This document shows, one piece after another, positions 15,147 through 24,146 of a stretch of DNA of 37,358 nucleotides. Within the stretch, counting starts at the first letter, position 1. Each line of letters begins with the position of its first letter. The position numbers were made by a program, and so were the translations under genes. This DNA comes from an uncultured bacterium (GTDB lineage: Bacteria > Patescibacteriota > Minisyncoccia > Phycocordibacterales > Phycocordibacteraceae), in assembly GCA_938008595.1 (NCBI GenBank), contig CALLKD010000095.1, positions 1 to 37,358 on the forward strand, in the 5' to 3' direction. The notes under the pieces are model-generated. The model made no database searches. It saw nothing but the letters and a program-made list of their open reading frames with translations, and had not been told where the DNA came from.

Positions 15147-15563
15147 ATGAATGAAACAAAAACAAAGGAATGGTACCGACTACTACGAAAGCCTGTGTGG
15201 GCGCCACCCTCATGGATATTTGGTCCGGTGTGGACAGTATTGTATTTCATTATAGCGATAACATTTGGGTATGTGGTGGTGGGGTACTTCAAAGGTACAA
15301 TTGCAACCACCATATTTGCGTTCTTTGTTTTGAATTTGATATTTAACGCCCTATATTCTCCACTTCAGTTTGGGCTGCGAAACTTACTCCTTGCAACGAT
15401 TGATATATATCTTGTGCTGGCAACACTCATTGCAGCCTTGGTTCTTGTGTATCCGTATCACCCTTGGGTTGCACTCCTAAACATCCCGTACCTACTCTGG
15501 GTAAGTTTTGCAACGATTCTTCAAACAACAGTCACGCTACTAAATAGAGCGGAGTGGAAGTAA
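15147..15563 (+). CDS. tspO: TspO/MBR family membrane protein (copy 2)
   Basis: Start ATG 15147 is set by TATACT 6 nt upstream; the frame continues to 15120 only through that promoter. The 138-residue product has five helices and a better match to classical TspO than the copy at 9461: WYRLLRKPVWAPPSWIFG has the W-x(5)-KPxWxPP signature, followed by VWTVLYFII, then LNLIFNALYSPLQFG in helix 3. The length is short but within range. Ligands in the family are porphyrins and cholesterol-like molecules. Two divergent copies in one small genome suggest distinct ligands or regulation. Confidence 0.88.
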   Translation: MNETKTKEWYRLLRKPVWAPPSWIFGPVWTVLYFIIAITFGYVVVGYFKGTIATTIFAFFVLNLIFNALYSPLQFGLRNLLLATIDIYLVLATLIAALVLVYPYHPWVALLNIPYLLWVSFATILQTTVTLLNRAEWK

Positions 15564-15637
15564 ATTTCAGTTTTTATTTAGTTTTATTGTAGCGATTATC
15601 TAGCAGGTACAAGATACTCTGTGAGTCAGTGCCAGTG

Positions 15638-15643
15638 TATACT
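15638..15643 (+). promoter_or_regulatory. -10 hexamer, leaderless start
   Basis: TATACT preceded by TG, 7 nt before the ATG at 15651. Confidence 0.6.
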
Positions 15644-15650
15644 TTATCCT

Positions 15651-16376
15651 ATGAGAACCTACGTAATGACTAATCATGACTTGCTGTTAACGACCGCTCC
15701 TAAGCGCTATGAACTGCGTGTGCGTGACATGCCCGAGGAGGACAAGCCTCGTGAAAAGATGCTTTCGGTAGGGCCAGCTGCGCTTTCAGTTAAAGAACTG
15801 CTCGCCATTGTGCTTGGAACGGGTACTAAGAAGGAAGAAGTACTTGCCATGAGTGCTCGCATCTTGGATGAGTATGGAGATAGAAATGTGCTGCAGGCAA
15901 CGAATTCAAAGCAGCTTGCACAGGATTTGGATATTCCTGAAGTAAAGGCAGCACAAATTGTTGCTACCGGTGAGCTTGGCAGGCGCTTCTTCCAAAAGCG
16001 CAGGAACGGTGCTCCGGTAATACGAACTGCACAAGATGTGTTTGAGTACACGGTAGATATGCGCAACCTTACCAAGGAATGTTTGCGCGGCATTTATCTC
16101 GATGTGCACTATCAGGTTGTGCACGACGAGACACTTTCAATTGGTACCGTGGATTCAAACCTTATTCATCCACGAGAGGTATTTCGTCCTGCACTTACGC
16201 ACTCAGCAGCTGCTGTTATCTTGGTGCACAATCATCCCTCTGGCATTGCTACGGCAAGTGAAGCAGACAGACTTGTTACGCTGCAGGTAGCACAGGCAGG
16301 AAGAGTGCTTGGTATTGATCTTATCGATCACGTGATTGTTACAAGTGACGCCTTTGTGAGTATTCCTGTTGACTAG
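15651..16376 (+). CDS. radC: RadC/UPF0758 family JAMM-domain protein
   Basis: The 241-residue product starts at ATG 15651, 7 nt after its -10 hexamer; a second ATG, six codons in, is less likely. The N-terminal half carries the helix-hairpin-helix part (PAALSVKELLAIVLGTGTKK). The C-terminal half has the metalloprotease-like JAMM motif: E176 in HPREVF, then H193-N-H195-PSG and D206 in ASEAD. The biochemical role of RadC is unresolved; the fold suggests a metal hydrolase, and relatives are linked to recombination or plasmid transfer. The stop codon overlaps the stop of the convergent response regulator. Confidence 0.93.
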   Translation: MRTYVMTNHDLLLTTAPKRYELRVRDMPEEDKPREKMLSVGPAALSVKELLAIVLGTGTKKEEVLAMSARILDEYGDRNVLQATNSKQLAQDLDIPEVKAAQIVATGELGRRFFQKRRNGAPVIRTAQDVFEYTVDMRNLTKECLRGIYLDVHYQVVHDETLSIGTVDSNLIHPREVFRPALTHSAAAVILVHNHPSGIATASEADRLVTLQVAQAGRVLGIDLIDHVIVTSDAFVSIPVD

Positions 16377-17050
16377 CACTTACTTATATCAATCTTGTAC
16401 CCACGCCCCGGTACGGTGTAGATGAGTTTTAGTGATGCCGTACCGTCTATCTTCTTTCGGAGACTCAAGATGTGTGACTCTATCGTATTTGAAAAGGGAT
16501 CACTCGTAATGTCCCACACGTGTTCCATGATCATGCCACGAGAAAGTACCTCACTAGGGTGGCGCATGAGGTATTCAAGTAAGGCGTACTCTTTTCGCGT
16601 GAGATAGATTCCTTTCCCGTCTCTTCGGGCAATTTGGCGCTTGGTATCAAGCTCTAGGTCGTCTACGACAAGCACCTCCTTTTGAAGTGCTGTTGGCCTT
16701 CGAAGTAGTGCACGCACACGGGCCATGAGTTCATCAAAAGAGTAGGGCTTAATCATGTAGTCATCAGCACCTGCATTCAAGAGATCTGCCTTACGCCAGT
16801 TCTCTGAGAGCACGGAGAGCACAAGAATGGGCATGGTGTGTCCGGTCTTCCGTATCTCTTGGCACACTGCTGCACCCATCTTTTCAGGCAGCATGTTATC
16901 AAGAATCACAATGTCATACGTATTGGTACGGGCAAGGTATGAGCCTGACGTACCGTCCTCAGCGGTATCAACCGCAAAGCTCTGTGTCCGTAGATTTTCT
17001 GCAAGCGTCTCACGCAGTGCCTGCTCGTCATCGACTACCAGTGCTCTCAT
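16373..17050 (-). CDS. OmpR/PhoB-type response regulator
   Basis: The 225-residue product has a receiver domain (acidic D7-D8, phosphoacceptor D51 in VILDNMLP, S79 in the Thr/Ser position, K101 in MIKPYSF) and a C-terminal winged-helix domain from about residue 125 (YLTRKEYALLEYLMRHP, GRGYKI). It should bind DNA after phosphorylation by a histidine kinase, but no kinase is encoded nearby, so the partner is elsewhere in the genome. The first codon is set by TATACT (17060-17065, minus strand), 9 nt before the ATG. It converges on radC with overlapping stops. Confidence 0.95.
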   Translation of the reverse strand: MRALVVDDEQALRETLAENLRTQSFAVDTAEDGTSGSYLARTNTYDIVILDNMLPEKMGAAVCQEIRKTGHTMPILVLSVLSENWRKADLLNAGADDYMIKPYSFDELMARVRALLRRPTALQKEVLVVDDLELDTKRQIARRDGKGIYLTRKEYALLEYLMRHPSEVLSRGMIMEHVWDITSDPFSNTIESHILSLRKKIDGTASLKLIYTVPGRGYKIDISKC

Positions 17051-17059
17051 GGTGTACTC

Positions 17060-17065
17060 AGTATA
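17060..17065 (-). promoter_or_regulatory. -10 hexamer of the response regulator gene
   Basis: TATACT on the minus strand, 9 nt before the ATG at 17050. The preceding GGTTGG gives no obvious -35. Confidence 0.55.
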
Positions 17066-17213
17066 CCAACCCAGCGGGTGGCATATACCGAACAGGAAGA
17101 GATACGTCCCTAGGGAGAGGGGGATATCTTTATATATTCTTCATAACTATTTCATATCCATATAAGTGCCAATACGGAGTGTACTAATTGGCATTGTGCC
17201 GCATACTAGGGGA

Positions 17214-17849
17214 ATGAGTGCCACAGTAAAAATAGTAGTAGGGGCGGTAGTGGCCGGCATTGTTGGCGTAGCTGGATTTTATTTTATGCAAAAGAACGAA
17301 CCTAGAAAGGAGTGTAGTGCCGTCCTGCCAGCACCAGTGATCGTAGCATTTGGCGACAGTCTTATCCGAGGGGAAGGTGCCACCACTCCTGGTGGATTTG
17401 TCTCCATGCTCTCTAAACAAACCGGTGTTCGTATTACTAACCTTGGTGAAAGTGGTAATACTACCAGCGCAGGGCTCTTGCGAATTGATGACGTGCTACA
17501 ACTACAGCCCTCTATTGTTCTCGTTCTCCTTGGTGGTAACGACGCACTGCGTAAGGTCCCACAAGATCAAACTGAAAAGAATCTTGATACCATCATCACC
17601 CGCCTGGAGAAGGAGCATGTTCACGTCATACTGCTGGGCGTTCCCGGCGCATATCCTTTTGCAGACCCGTATGCTGACATGTTCACCAACCTTTCCACCT
17701 CGCATAACATATCGTTCGTGCCAAATGTTCTCTCTGGTATTATCGGGCACCCATCACTCATGTCAGACGTGGTACACCCAAACGAAGCAGGGTATCAGAT
17801 GATTGCAGATCGGGTGTACCCAATACTCACCAAGGTGTGCGCGCTGTAG
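17214..17849 (+). CDS. Membrane-anchored SGNH/GDSL esterase (TesA-like)
   Basis: Start ATG 17214 follows CATACT (17202-17207) by 6 nt; an upstream in-frame start at 17166 would precede that promoter. The 211-residue product has one N-terminal membrane helix (about 6-24, KIVVGAVVAGIVGVAGFYF) and an outward domain with all SGNH blocks: S49 in AFGDSLIRGEG, G81 in LGESGNT, N109 in LLGGNDAL, and D185/H188 in SDVVHPNEAG. That matches TesA-type lysophospholipase/arylesterases, which cleave acyl esters in lipids or small esters. A role in remodelling envelope or scavenged lipids is inference. Confidence 0.9.
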   Translation: MSATVKIVVGAVVAGIVGVAGFYFMQKNEPRKECSAVLPAPVIVAFGDSLIRGEGATTPGGFVSMLSKQTGVRITNLGESGNTTSAGLLRIDDVLQLQPSIVLVLLGGNDALRKVPQDQTEKNLDTIITRLEKEHVHVILLGVPGAYPFADPYADMFTNLSTSHNISFVPNVLSGIIGHPSLMSDVVHPNEAGYQMIADRVYPILTKVCAL

Positions 17850-17882
17850 AAATAGAGTTATCCCCCTGGATATCTGGTATTT

Positions 17883-17894
17883 GAACAATTGTTC
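17883..17894. promoter_or_regulatory. LexA (SOS) box of the lexA-dinB operon
   Basis: GAACAATTGTTC is a perfect palindrome of the Gram-positive LexA type (GAAC-N4-GTTC). It ends 3 nt before the TATACT hexamer at 17898-17903, so bound LexA would block polymerase. Autorepression of lexA and co-control of dinB follow directly. Confidence 0.8.
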
Positions 17895-17897
17895 GAA

Positions 17898-17903
17898 TAT
17901 ACT
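17898..17903 (+). promoter_or_regulatory. -10 hexamer of lexA-dinB
   Basis: TATACT, 8 nt before the ATG at 17912 and directly beside the LexA box. Confidence 0.65.
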
Positions 17904-17911
17904 GCTGGTAT

Positions 17912-18475
17912 ATGAAGATGGAAAAGGTTGAGAAAATACGCTCCTTTTACAACCGTCATAGGCGCATGCCCTCAATCACAGAGATCATGGAGATCTTCTC
18001 ACTCTCTTCTCGCAGCTCAGCGTTCTACATTGCAACACAGCTTATTGCAGAAGGTGTGGTGGAAAAGGATAAGCAAGGAAAACTTATTCCTGCTGCAGGG
18101 CTCTATAGCGTGCCACGACTTGGTCATATTCGTGCAGGCTTTGCAGCACCTGCTGAAGAAGAACTTGCTGATACGGTAACTATTGGTGAGTACTTACTTG
18201 ATAGACCTGAGGCAAGTTACTTACTTACGGTGGAAGGAGATTCAATGGAGGACGCCGGTATACATTCAGGTGACATGGTTATATTTGAACGCACCAGTAA
18301 CGTAAAGGTTGGTGATATTGTAGTTGCCCTTATCGAGGACGGGTACACGCTTAAATATCTGCGAAGAAAGAACGGGCAACTCTGCTTGGAAGCTGCCAAT
18401 GTGAAGTATCCAGATTTTCATCCCAAGGAAGGGCAGATACTTGGTAAGGTAACCGGTACGTTTCGTAAGTATTAG
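17912..18475 (+). CDS. lexA: LexA-like SOS repressor (S24 peptidase)
   Basis: The 187-residue product has a winged-HTH N-terminus (FYNRHRRMPSITEIMEIFSL) joined to an S24 autoprotease. The self-cleavage site is A75-G76 (HIRAGFAAP), nucleophile S111 (EGDSMEDAG) and general-base K148 (GYTLKYLRRK), all in family positions. RecA filaments at DNA damage should trigger cleavage and derepression. The LexA box at 17883 shows autoregulation. It is followed by dinB after 14 nt. It is not UmuD because it has the DNA-binding domain. An in-frame ATG at 17918 is a slightly less likely start. Confidence 0.92.
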   Translation: MKMEKVEKIRSFYNRHRRMPSITEIMEIFSLSSRSSAFYIATQLIAEGVVEKDKQGKLIPAAGLYSVPRLGHIRAGFAAPAEEELADTVTIGEYLLDRPEASYLLTVEGDSMEDAGIHSGDMVIFERTSNVKVGDIVVALIEDGYTLKYLRRKNGQLCLEAANVKYPDFHPKEGQILGKVTGTFRKY

Positions 18476-18489
18476 GCGGTACGGAGCTC

Positions 18490-19785
18490 ATGCCGAATCC
18501 TATTGCATACCCACGCGCAATTGTGCACTTTGATGGCGATTCCTTTTTCGCCTCTATTGAACAGTCTCTTAACTACACGCTTCGTGGAAAGGTTGTGGTA
18601 ACCGGTGGTGAGCGTGGTGCTGCAACCTCAGTGAGTATTGAAGGCAAGCGACTTGGACTGTCTCGTGGAATGAGCCTTACCGATATGAGGCGTATATGCC
18701 CAGAGTTGGTAGTGGTGGGCTCTGACTACACGTCATACTCTATATACGCGAAGCGCATGTATGCGATTGCAAAGCAGTTCACTCCTCTTGTGGAGGAGTA
18801 CAGTATCGATGAGTGCTTTGCAGACATAACAGGACTAGATGTGGTGTATGGGATGAGCTATGAGCAGATTGCAGAAGCAATTAAGAATCGGCTAGAAGGA
18901 GATCTCGGTATTACGTTTGGGGTTGGGCTGGCGCCTAATAAGACACTCGCTAAGATTGCATCAAAGAAGAATAAGCCATCAGGACTCGCGTATATCCCAC
19001 GAAACGGCATAGAGCCATTCCTTAAAGACCTTCCCGTGGGTGCTCTTTGGGGAATGGGACAGTCGATAACGGTAGCGCTTCAAAAGCTTGGCGTGTATAC
19101 CGCACTTGAGTTTGCACAGAAGAACGCGTATTGGCTTAGTGAGCATGCACTGAGTAAGCCGTACCGACAGATCTGGCTTGAGCTACAGGGAGAGTTCGCT
19201 CGTACCCTCACGGTTACAAGCGAGGACACCATTGGATCTATTCTAAAGTCATTTACGATACCTCCCACAAATGACAAGGAGGTGCTGCTCTCACATCTTG
19301 CAAAGAACGTAGAGGCTGCGTGCACAAAGGCACGACGGCACGGTGTGCGTGCACGGCTTGCACGCTTCTATCTCAAGAATCAAGACTTTCACTACTTCTC
19401 ATATGCAGCAGATGTTCCCGTTGGAACCAATGATCCGCGAGAGTTCCTAACGCTCATCGAGAAGCATTTTACTGCCGTCTATACACCAGGGATGCTGTAT
19501 AGAACAACAGGGTTCTCACTGCATAATCTCTCCACCGTCATAACAGAGGACTTGTTTGGAGAATCTGCTCGTATCACAGACAGACAGCCCGCACTCACCG
19601 TTCTTGATGCAGTGAATAAGAAGTATGGAAACAACACCATGTTCCTTGGGGCAAGTCTCACCTCACTCGTGCGAGAGGGAGTGCGAAGTGCTGAGCGTGC
19701 AAAACGAGCACGGAAGAGAATTGTGCTTGGAGGACCGTATAGGAGAAAGAAACTTGGAATACCGTACTTGGGAGTAGCGCACTAA
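18490..19785 (+). CDS. dinB: Y-family DNA polymerase IV (DinB/UmuC-like)
   Basis: The 431-residue protein has the Y-family catalytic residues: D15 in IVHFDGDSFFASIEQ, with F20 as the steric-gate region, and D107-E108 in EEYSIDECFADITG. The helix-hairpin-helix thumb (LPVGALWGMG) and little-finger regions follow (TIPPTNDKEVLL onward). The C-terminus is basic (RAKRARKRIVLGG) and no clear beta-clamp motif is seen there. It copies past damaged bases at the cost of errors, under LexA control in this operon. GGAG at 18483-18486 precedes the ATG by only 3 nt. Its stop overlaps the convergent MFS gene. Confidence 0.93.
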   Translation: MPNPIAYPRAIVHFDGDSFFASIEQSLNYTLRGKVVVTGGERGAATSVSIEGKRLGLSRGMSLTDMRRICPELVVVGSDYTSYSIYAKRMYAIAKQFTPLVEEYSIDECFADITGLDVVYGMSYEQIAEAIKNRLEGDLGITFGVGLAPNKTLAKIASKKNKPSGLAYIPRNGIEPFLKDLPVGALWGMGQSITVALQKLGVYTALEFAQKNAYWLSEHALSKPYRQIWLELQGEFARTLTVTSEDTIGSILKSFTIPPTNDKEVLLSHLAKNVEAACTKARRHGVRARLARFYLKNQDFHYFSYAADVPVGTNDPREFLTLIEKHFTAVYTPGMLYRTTGFSLHNLSTVITEDLFGESARITDRQPALTVLDAVNKKYGNNTMFLGASLTSLVREGVRSAERAKRARKRIVLGGPYRRKKLGIPYLGVAH

Positions 19786-21011
19786 ACAGTCTCCTCGTGT
19801 GGATGCACAAAGAGGATAAAGACCAGTGCTGAGATAGAGATAATGCAGGACGCGGCAATGAGTGGCGCTGCAGGGGAAATACTCGCCGCTGCAAACCCTG
19901 CAATGGCTGGAGGAATGGCACCAGCAAGTGCTTGCACACTTGTGCCAATACCAAGCACCTCACCTTGTTCTCGTGGTGAAGCCTCACGACTAATGAGAGC
20001 GGTAATGTTAGCCATGATAAGTCCAATACACATAGCATTAGGAATGGTAACGAGGTAGAAGGCTGTAACGGTCTGTACTACATGGAGTAAATAAATAGTG
20101 GTGCTTACGCCAAGTAGCGTGGTAATTAGAATTGCACGTGGAGTAAATCGCTTTGCCACGAACCCCGTCACAATGCCTTGGGTGAAGACAATACATATCC
20201 CAACAAGCGCAAAATAGTTCCCAATATCCCCTTGATTGAATGAAAACTTGCTAATGAGATACACACCGAGAAATGTGGTGAAGAAGGTAAAGCCACTTTG
20301 AAAGAGAAATGACGAGGTGAAGAGTGCGCGAAGGCGAGGATTCAGTACCGCCTTCTTAATATTAATCAGCGCCTGTAGCGGATGCATAGACTCATCACGC
20401 ACATGCACAAGCGTCTCTTTGAAATAAAAGAGTACCGCTAGCACATTGAGTGCGGCAAGAATAGCAGCAAACCAAAACGGAGTGGTTGCTGAAAACCATG
20501 AGACAAGCTGTGGATCAGATAGCTTTCCTCCAAGAAACGGCCCTACGATAAAGCCAATACCAAACGCTGCGCCAATAATGCCGAAGCTCTTTGCACGATT
20601 CTCAGGCGTTGTGGAATCTGCAATGGCTGCTTGTGCTACTGCAATGTTTCCGCCGGTAATACCATCAAGTGCGCGTGAGGCAAAGAGTAGCGGTACGTTC
20701 TTTGTAATGATGCCAATGGCAAACACCACATACGAGAGTGATGTGCCAATTATGGAGATAATAAGTACTGGCTTACGTCCCACACGATCTGAGAGTTGTC
20801 CCAGTATAGGGGTGGCAAAGAACTGCAAAAGCGGGAATGTTGCCATCAAGAGTCCTAGTGTGATGAGCCCACTTCGCATCGAGAGTCCTAGATGATATGG
20901 GTAGGCAGGGTCGGTAAGAAGCAGTGGAATTACCGGTATAAGAATACCCACACCGAGCATGTCGACTAGGATAATGGCAAATACAACAGGGAGAGTTCTT
21001 GCTTTCTGCAT
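19782..21011 (-). CDS. MFS drug-efflux transporter (TetA/MdtG-like)
   Basis: The 409-residue product from ATG 21011 has twelve predicted helices and the MFS motif A between helices 2 and 3 (GQLSDRVGRKPVLI). Helix 4 and 5 segments read GGNIAVAQAAIAD and FGIGFIVGPFLGG, as in the DHA1 multidrug/tetracycline family. A longer frame to 21047 would overlap the RND gene by 29 nt and was not chosen. It sits 7 nt after the RND pump and is the last gene of the membrane fusion protein, RND and MFS operon, suggesting one export function with layered pumps. The substrate is unknown. Confidence 0.88.
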   Translation of the reverse strand: MQKARTLPVVFAIILVDMLGVGILIPVIPLLLTDPAYPYHLGLSMRSGLITLGLLMATFPLLQFFATPILGQLSDRVGRKPVLIISIIGTSLSYVVFAIGIITKNVPLLFASRALDGITGGNIAVAQAAIADSTTPENRAKSFGIIGAAFGIGFIVGPFLGGKLSDPQLVSWFSATTPFWFAAILAALNVLAVLFYFKETLVHVRDESMHPLQALINIKKAVLNPRLRALFTSSFLFQSGFTFFTTFLGVYLISKFSFNQGDIGNYFALVGICIVFTQGIVTGFVAKRFTPRAILITTLLGVSTTIYLLHVVQTVTAFYLVTIPNAMCIGLIMANITALISREASPREQGEVLGIGTSVQALAGAIPPAIAGFAAASISPAAPLIAASCIISISALVFILFVHPHEETV

Positions 21012-21018
21012 ACCAAGA

Positions 21019-24000
21019 TTACTCAGAGTGACTTGTGTACATTGCACGGATGCGAGACCCTGGCCAACGGTAGTAGAGAACGGGGATAAGACCGAGGGTT
21101 AGAAGTAGTGAGAAGGCAAGTCCAAACATAATGGCAAAGGCAAGTGGTCCCCAGAATGCTGAGATGAGGGTAAGCGGAATCATACCAATCACGGTCACCA
21201 CTGTCGTGAGAAGAATAGGTCGCAAGCGAGTTGATGCCGCTTCAATAACCACCTTTTCCAAACTGTAGTCAGGGAACTCTCGGTGAATACGTGCAATTGA
21301 GTCCATGAGAATAATTGCGTGGTTTATGATAACGCCTGCAAGCGCGATAACACCAAGCATTGAGGTCAAAGAGAGCGGTTGTCCCACAAGGGTAAGACCT
21401 GCAAACACACCAATAAGTGAGAGGGGGATAATAGCAAGAAGATAGAAGGACTGACGGAAGGAATTGAACTCAAGAATAAGAATGGCCAACATGAGTGCAG
21501 CGCCCGCAATGAGTGCGAGGAAGAGTTCGGTGAAGGACTTGCTAATGTCCTCAGAGGCACCACCCAGCTTCTGCGTTACACCCTTGCCAAGCTTGTCACT
21601 CGTAAAGAGTTTCTCAAATGTCTTAGTTGCTTCAACCGCATTTGCAGATGGTCCAACCTCAGCGGTAACGGTACTGATGCGACTACCACCTTCATGGTGA
21701 ATTGAGGTCTGTGAAGGCTCGTAGGTAATGGTTGCAATAGTAGAAAGGGGAACCGGTCCCTTAGTACCTGCAATCGTTAGTGAACGTACGGCATCAATGG
21801 TAGTGCGGGTTGTTTCTGAAGGGTCTTTGTAGTTTGGATTAAGATCAAGTTTTACACGAACCTCAATATCATCCTTACCCGTTCGAATAGATGTAGCCTT
21901 TGCACTAAAGAGTGCGGTACGTAGTGTGTCAGCAACAGTAAGAGGAGACACACCAAGCTCTGCTGCCTTTGCACTATCAAGCGTCACGACGAATTCAGCA
22001 CTACTATCCTTAGTAGTTGAATTAATATTTACCACGCCAGGAATTTCAGAGAGTGCGTGGGTTGCAGCATCGGCAGTCTTGGTGAGCTCACCAAGATCAT
22101 CACCTGTGTAGGTAATGGTAATTGGAGAAGAGGAAGGAGGTCCGCCAGCAGGCTCTCCTACGGTAATAGTTGCTGAAGTGATGTGTTTCAATTCCTTACG
22201 AAGCTCTACTACAAAGTCAGCACTTGTTTGCTTGTGTCCCTTTGGAAGGTTTACCGTAATATTTGCAATGTTACTTCCCGAAGAAGGACCAGAGGCTACT
22301 CCTCCTGCAAATGAACTTCCTGATCCGGCAACGCTCACAAATGAGGCAATGTCTTTATTTACATACAGCACTTCCTCTACTTCACGAAGGGTAAAGTCAG
22401 TCGCGGTAAGGTCAGTACCTTGTGGCTTTTCAATCTGAACATAGACATAGTCTCCATCTGCGGTAGGGAAGAAGATAGACTTAAGAAGACCCGTTGCAGG
22501 AAGCGCTAGGGCAATAACAAAGAGTGCGATAAGACCACCAATGAAACGGTTCTGTCCCTTAGTGTCGTGCAGTAATGTTCTCAAAAACGCCTGATACCAA
22601 TCGTGTACCGCCTTGTTATATTTCTCCTGTCTATTCTCAATCTCAGAGTGAGCAGGCTTTACATAGAACACTGCAAGGAGTGGTACAAATCCAAGCGCTA
22701 CAAAGATACTTGCAATAAGAACGAAGATTACCGTGAATGGAATTGATGCAAGGAACTTTCCAACAATGCCTGAAAGGAAGAAGAGCGGTACGAATACCAC
22801 AATCGTAGTGAAGGTACCGGCAATGAGTGGCCATGCATATTCACGAATTGCTGCGAGAGCAGCTGCTTGTTTATCACCATACTTTAGAACACGTGTATGG
22901 AAGGCTTCAACCACCACAATACCTGAGTCCACCAAGATACCGATGGCCAAGATGAGTGAGAAGAGCGAAACGTTATTTAAGGTATTACCTGAAGCGTAGA
23001 GTCCAATGAACGCTACAAGGAATGAGAGGGGAATAGAAGCTGCCGCAACAAGAGACTCTCGCCAGCCAAGCGTGAGGTACAGCGTGATCATTACAAGCAC
23101 CACGGTTTCAATACCCGCACGGGTAAGCTCAGTTAGACTCTTATTAACTTCCTTCGCACTGTTATAGGAAACAACAATCTCAGTACCTGCAAGTATTCCT
23201 GACTGGAGAGAGTTAAGCTTCTCAAGCACTGCATTTCCTGTCTTTACAATGTTTCCTCCACGACTCTTAAATACTGAAAGGGTAAGTGATGGATTTGCCG
23301 GAGCACCTCCTACTGATACACGAGAATAGGTAGCAGGGTCTTCAAGACCATCTACTACGGTAGCAATATCACGCACGTGTAGTGTGCTACCACCAGGACC
23401 AAGGAGCGCTACGTTTGCTACTTGGTCTGTTGAAGGAACGCCCGATTCAAAACGTACGGCATAGCGCACATTGTCGACCGTGATATTTCCTGCTGGTGCA
23501 GCAACACCCGCTGCAGAGATTGCACGGGTAACGTCACTCAGCGATAGGTTGTATTGACGAAGGCGGTCTTGGCGGACAATAACCTGCACCTGGCGTGCAC
23601 GTACTCCAGAAACAGAAACGCTAGAAACACCTGACACACGCTTTACCTCATCACTCACTTGCTCTCCGAGTGCAGTAAGCTCAGCAGGTGCAAGCTTTCC
23701 AGAAATAGAAACAACAAGAATTGGTTGATCTGCAAAATTAACATCTGACACGACAGGAGTCACCGCTTCGGTAGGGAGTTCAGGTCGCACCTTATCAACG
23801 GCATCCTTAAGAAGTTGAATTGATTTATCAATGTTAGCGCTTGCATCAAACTCTACCGACACGGTTGATACACCGTTCCCTGAATTAGAGGTAACTTTTG
23901 ACACGTGCTCAACACCAAGCACACCACTCTCAATCTTGTTTGTGATAAGACGCTCCACATCTGCAGAAGACGCCCCAGGCAGTACGGTTACGACAATACC

Positions 24001-24135
24001 AAGTGGAATAGAGATCTCAGGAGACGCTTCCTTTGGTATCGCCACTACTGAATACACACCTGCGATGAAAAGCACGATCATCAAGAAGACCGTGAACTGA
24101 GATCGCTTGAGAAAGAAGTTCCAGAAGTTTGTCAT
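21019..24135 (-). CDS. RND-superfamily efflux pump (AcrB/MexB-like)
   Basis: At 1038 residues this is a full-length HAE/RND protein with a first helix near 12-32, two large periplasmic-type loops, and six more helices on each side. Helix 4 reads AIGILVDSGIVVVEAF: one of the two proton-relay Asp residues is kept (LVD) and the second is Ser. In helix 10 the region corresponding to AcrB K940 reads GVIINHAIIL, without the Lys. The proton path is therefore not classical. CPR lineages are thought to lack a typical outer membrane, so the pump probably acts with the upstream membrane fusion protein across one membrane or a surface layer. It starts 11 nt after the membrane fusion gene ends. Confidence 0.9.
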   Translation of the reverse strand: MTNFWNFFLKRSQFTVFLMIVLFIAGVYSVVAIPKEASPEISIPLGIVVTVLPGASSADVERLITNKIESGVLGVEHVSKVTSNSGNGVSTVSVEFDASANIDKSIQLLKDAVDKVRPELPTEAVTPVVSDVNFADQPILVVSISGKLAPAELTALGEQVSDEVKRVSGVSSVSVSGVRARQVQVIVRQDRLRQYNLSLSDVTRAISAAGVAAPAGNITVDNVRYAVRFESGVPSTDQVANVALLGPGGSTLHVRDIATVVDGLEDPATYSRVSVGGAPANPSLTLSVFKSRGGNIVKTGNAVLEKLNSLQSGILAGTEIVVSYNSAKEVNKSLTELTRAGIETVVLVMITLYLTLGWRESLVAAASIPLSFLVAFIGLYASGNTLNNVSLFSLILAIGILVDSGIVVVEAFHTRVLKYGDKQAAALAAIREYAWPLIAGTFTTIVVFVPLFFLSGIVGKFLASIPFTVIFVLIASIFVALGFVPLLAVFYVKPAHSEIENRQEKYNKAVHDWYQAFLRTLLHDTKGQNRFIGGLIALFVIALALPATGLLKSIFFPTADGDYVYVQIEKPQGTDLTATDFTLREVEEVLYVNKDIASFVSVAGSGSSFAGGVASGPSSGSNIANITVNLPKGHKQTSADFVVELRKELKHITSATITVGEPAGGPPSSSPITITYTGDDLGELTKTADAATHALSEIPGVVNINSTTKDSSAEFVVTLDSAKAAELGVSPLTVADTLRTALFSAKATSIRTGKDDIEVRVKLDLNPNYKDPSETTRTTIDAVRSLTIAGTKGPVPLSTIATITYEPSQTSIHHEGGSRISTVTAEVGPSANAVEATKTFEKLFTSDKLGKGVTQKLGGASEDISKSFTELFLALIAGAALMLAILILEFNSFRQSFYLLAIIPLSLIGVFAGLTLVGQPLSLTSMLGVIALAGVIINHAIILMDSIARIHREFPDYSLEKVVIEAASTRLRPILLTTVVTVIGMIPLTLISAFWGPLAFAIMFGLAFSLLLTLGLIPVLYYRWPGSRIRAMYTSHSE

Positions 24136-24146
24136 GACAGAAGCGG

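Noticed and set aside
17167..17193. TGCCAAT/ATTGGCA inverted repeat before the SGNH esterase gene
   Set aside because: The arms are 7 bp with a 13-nt gap and no regulator to match. It could be an operator, but chance is equally likely.
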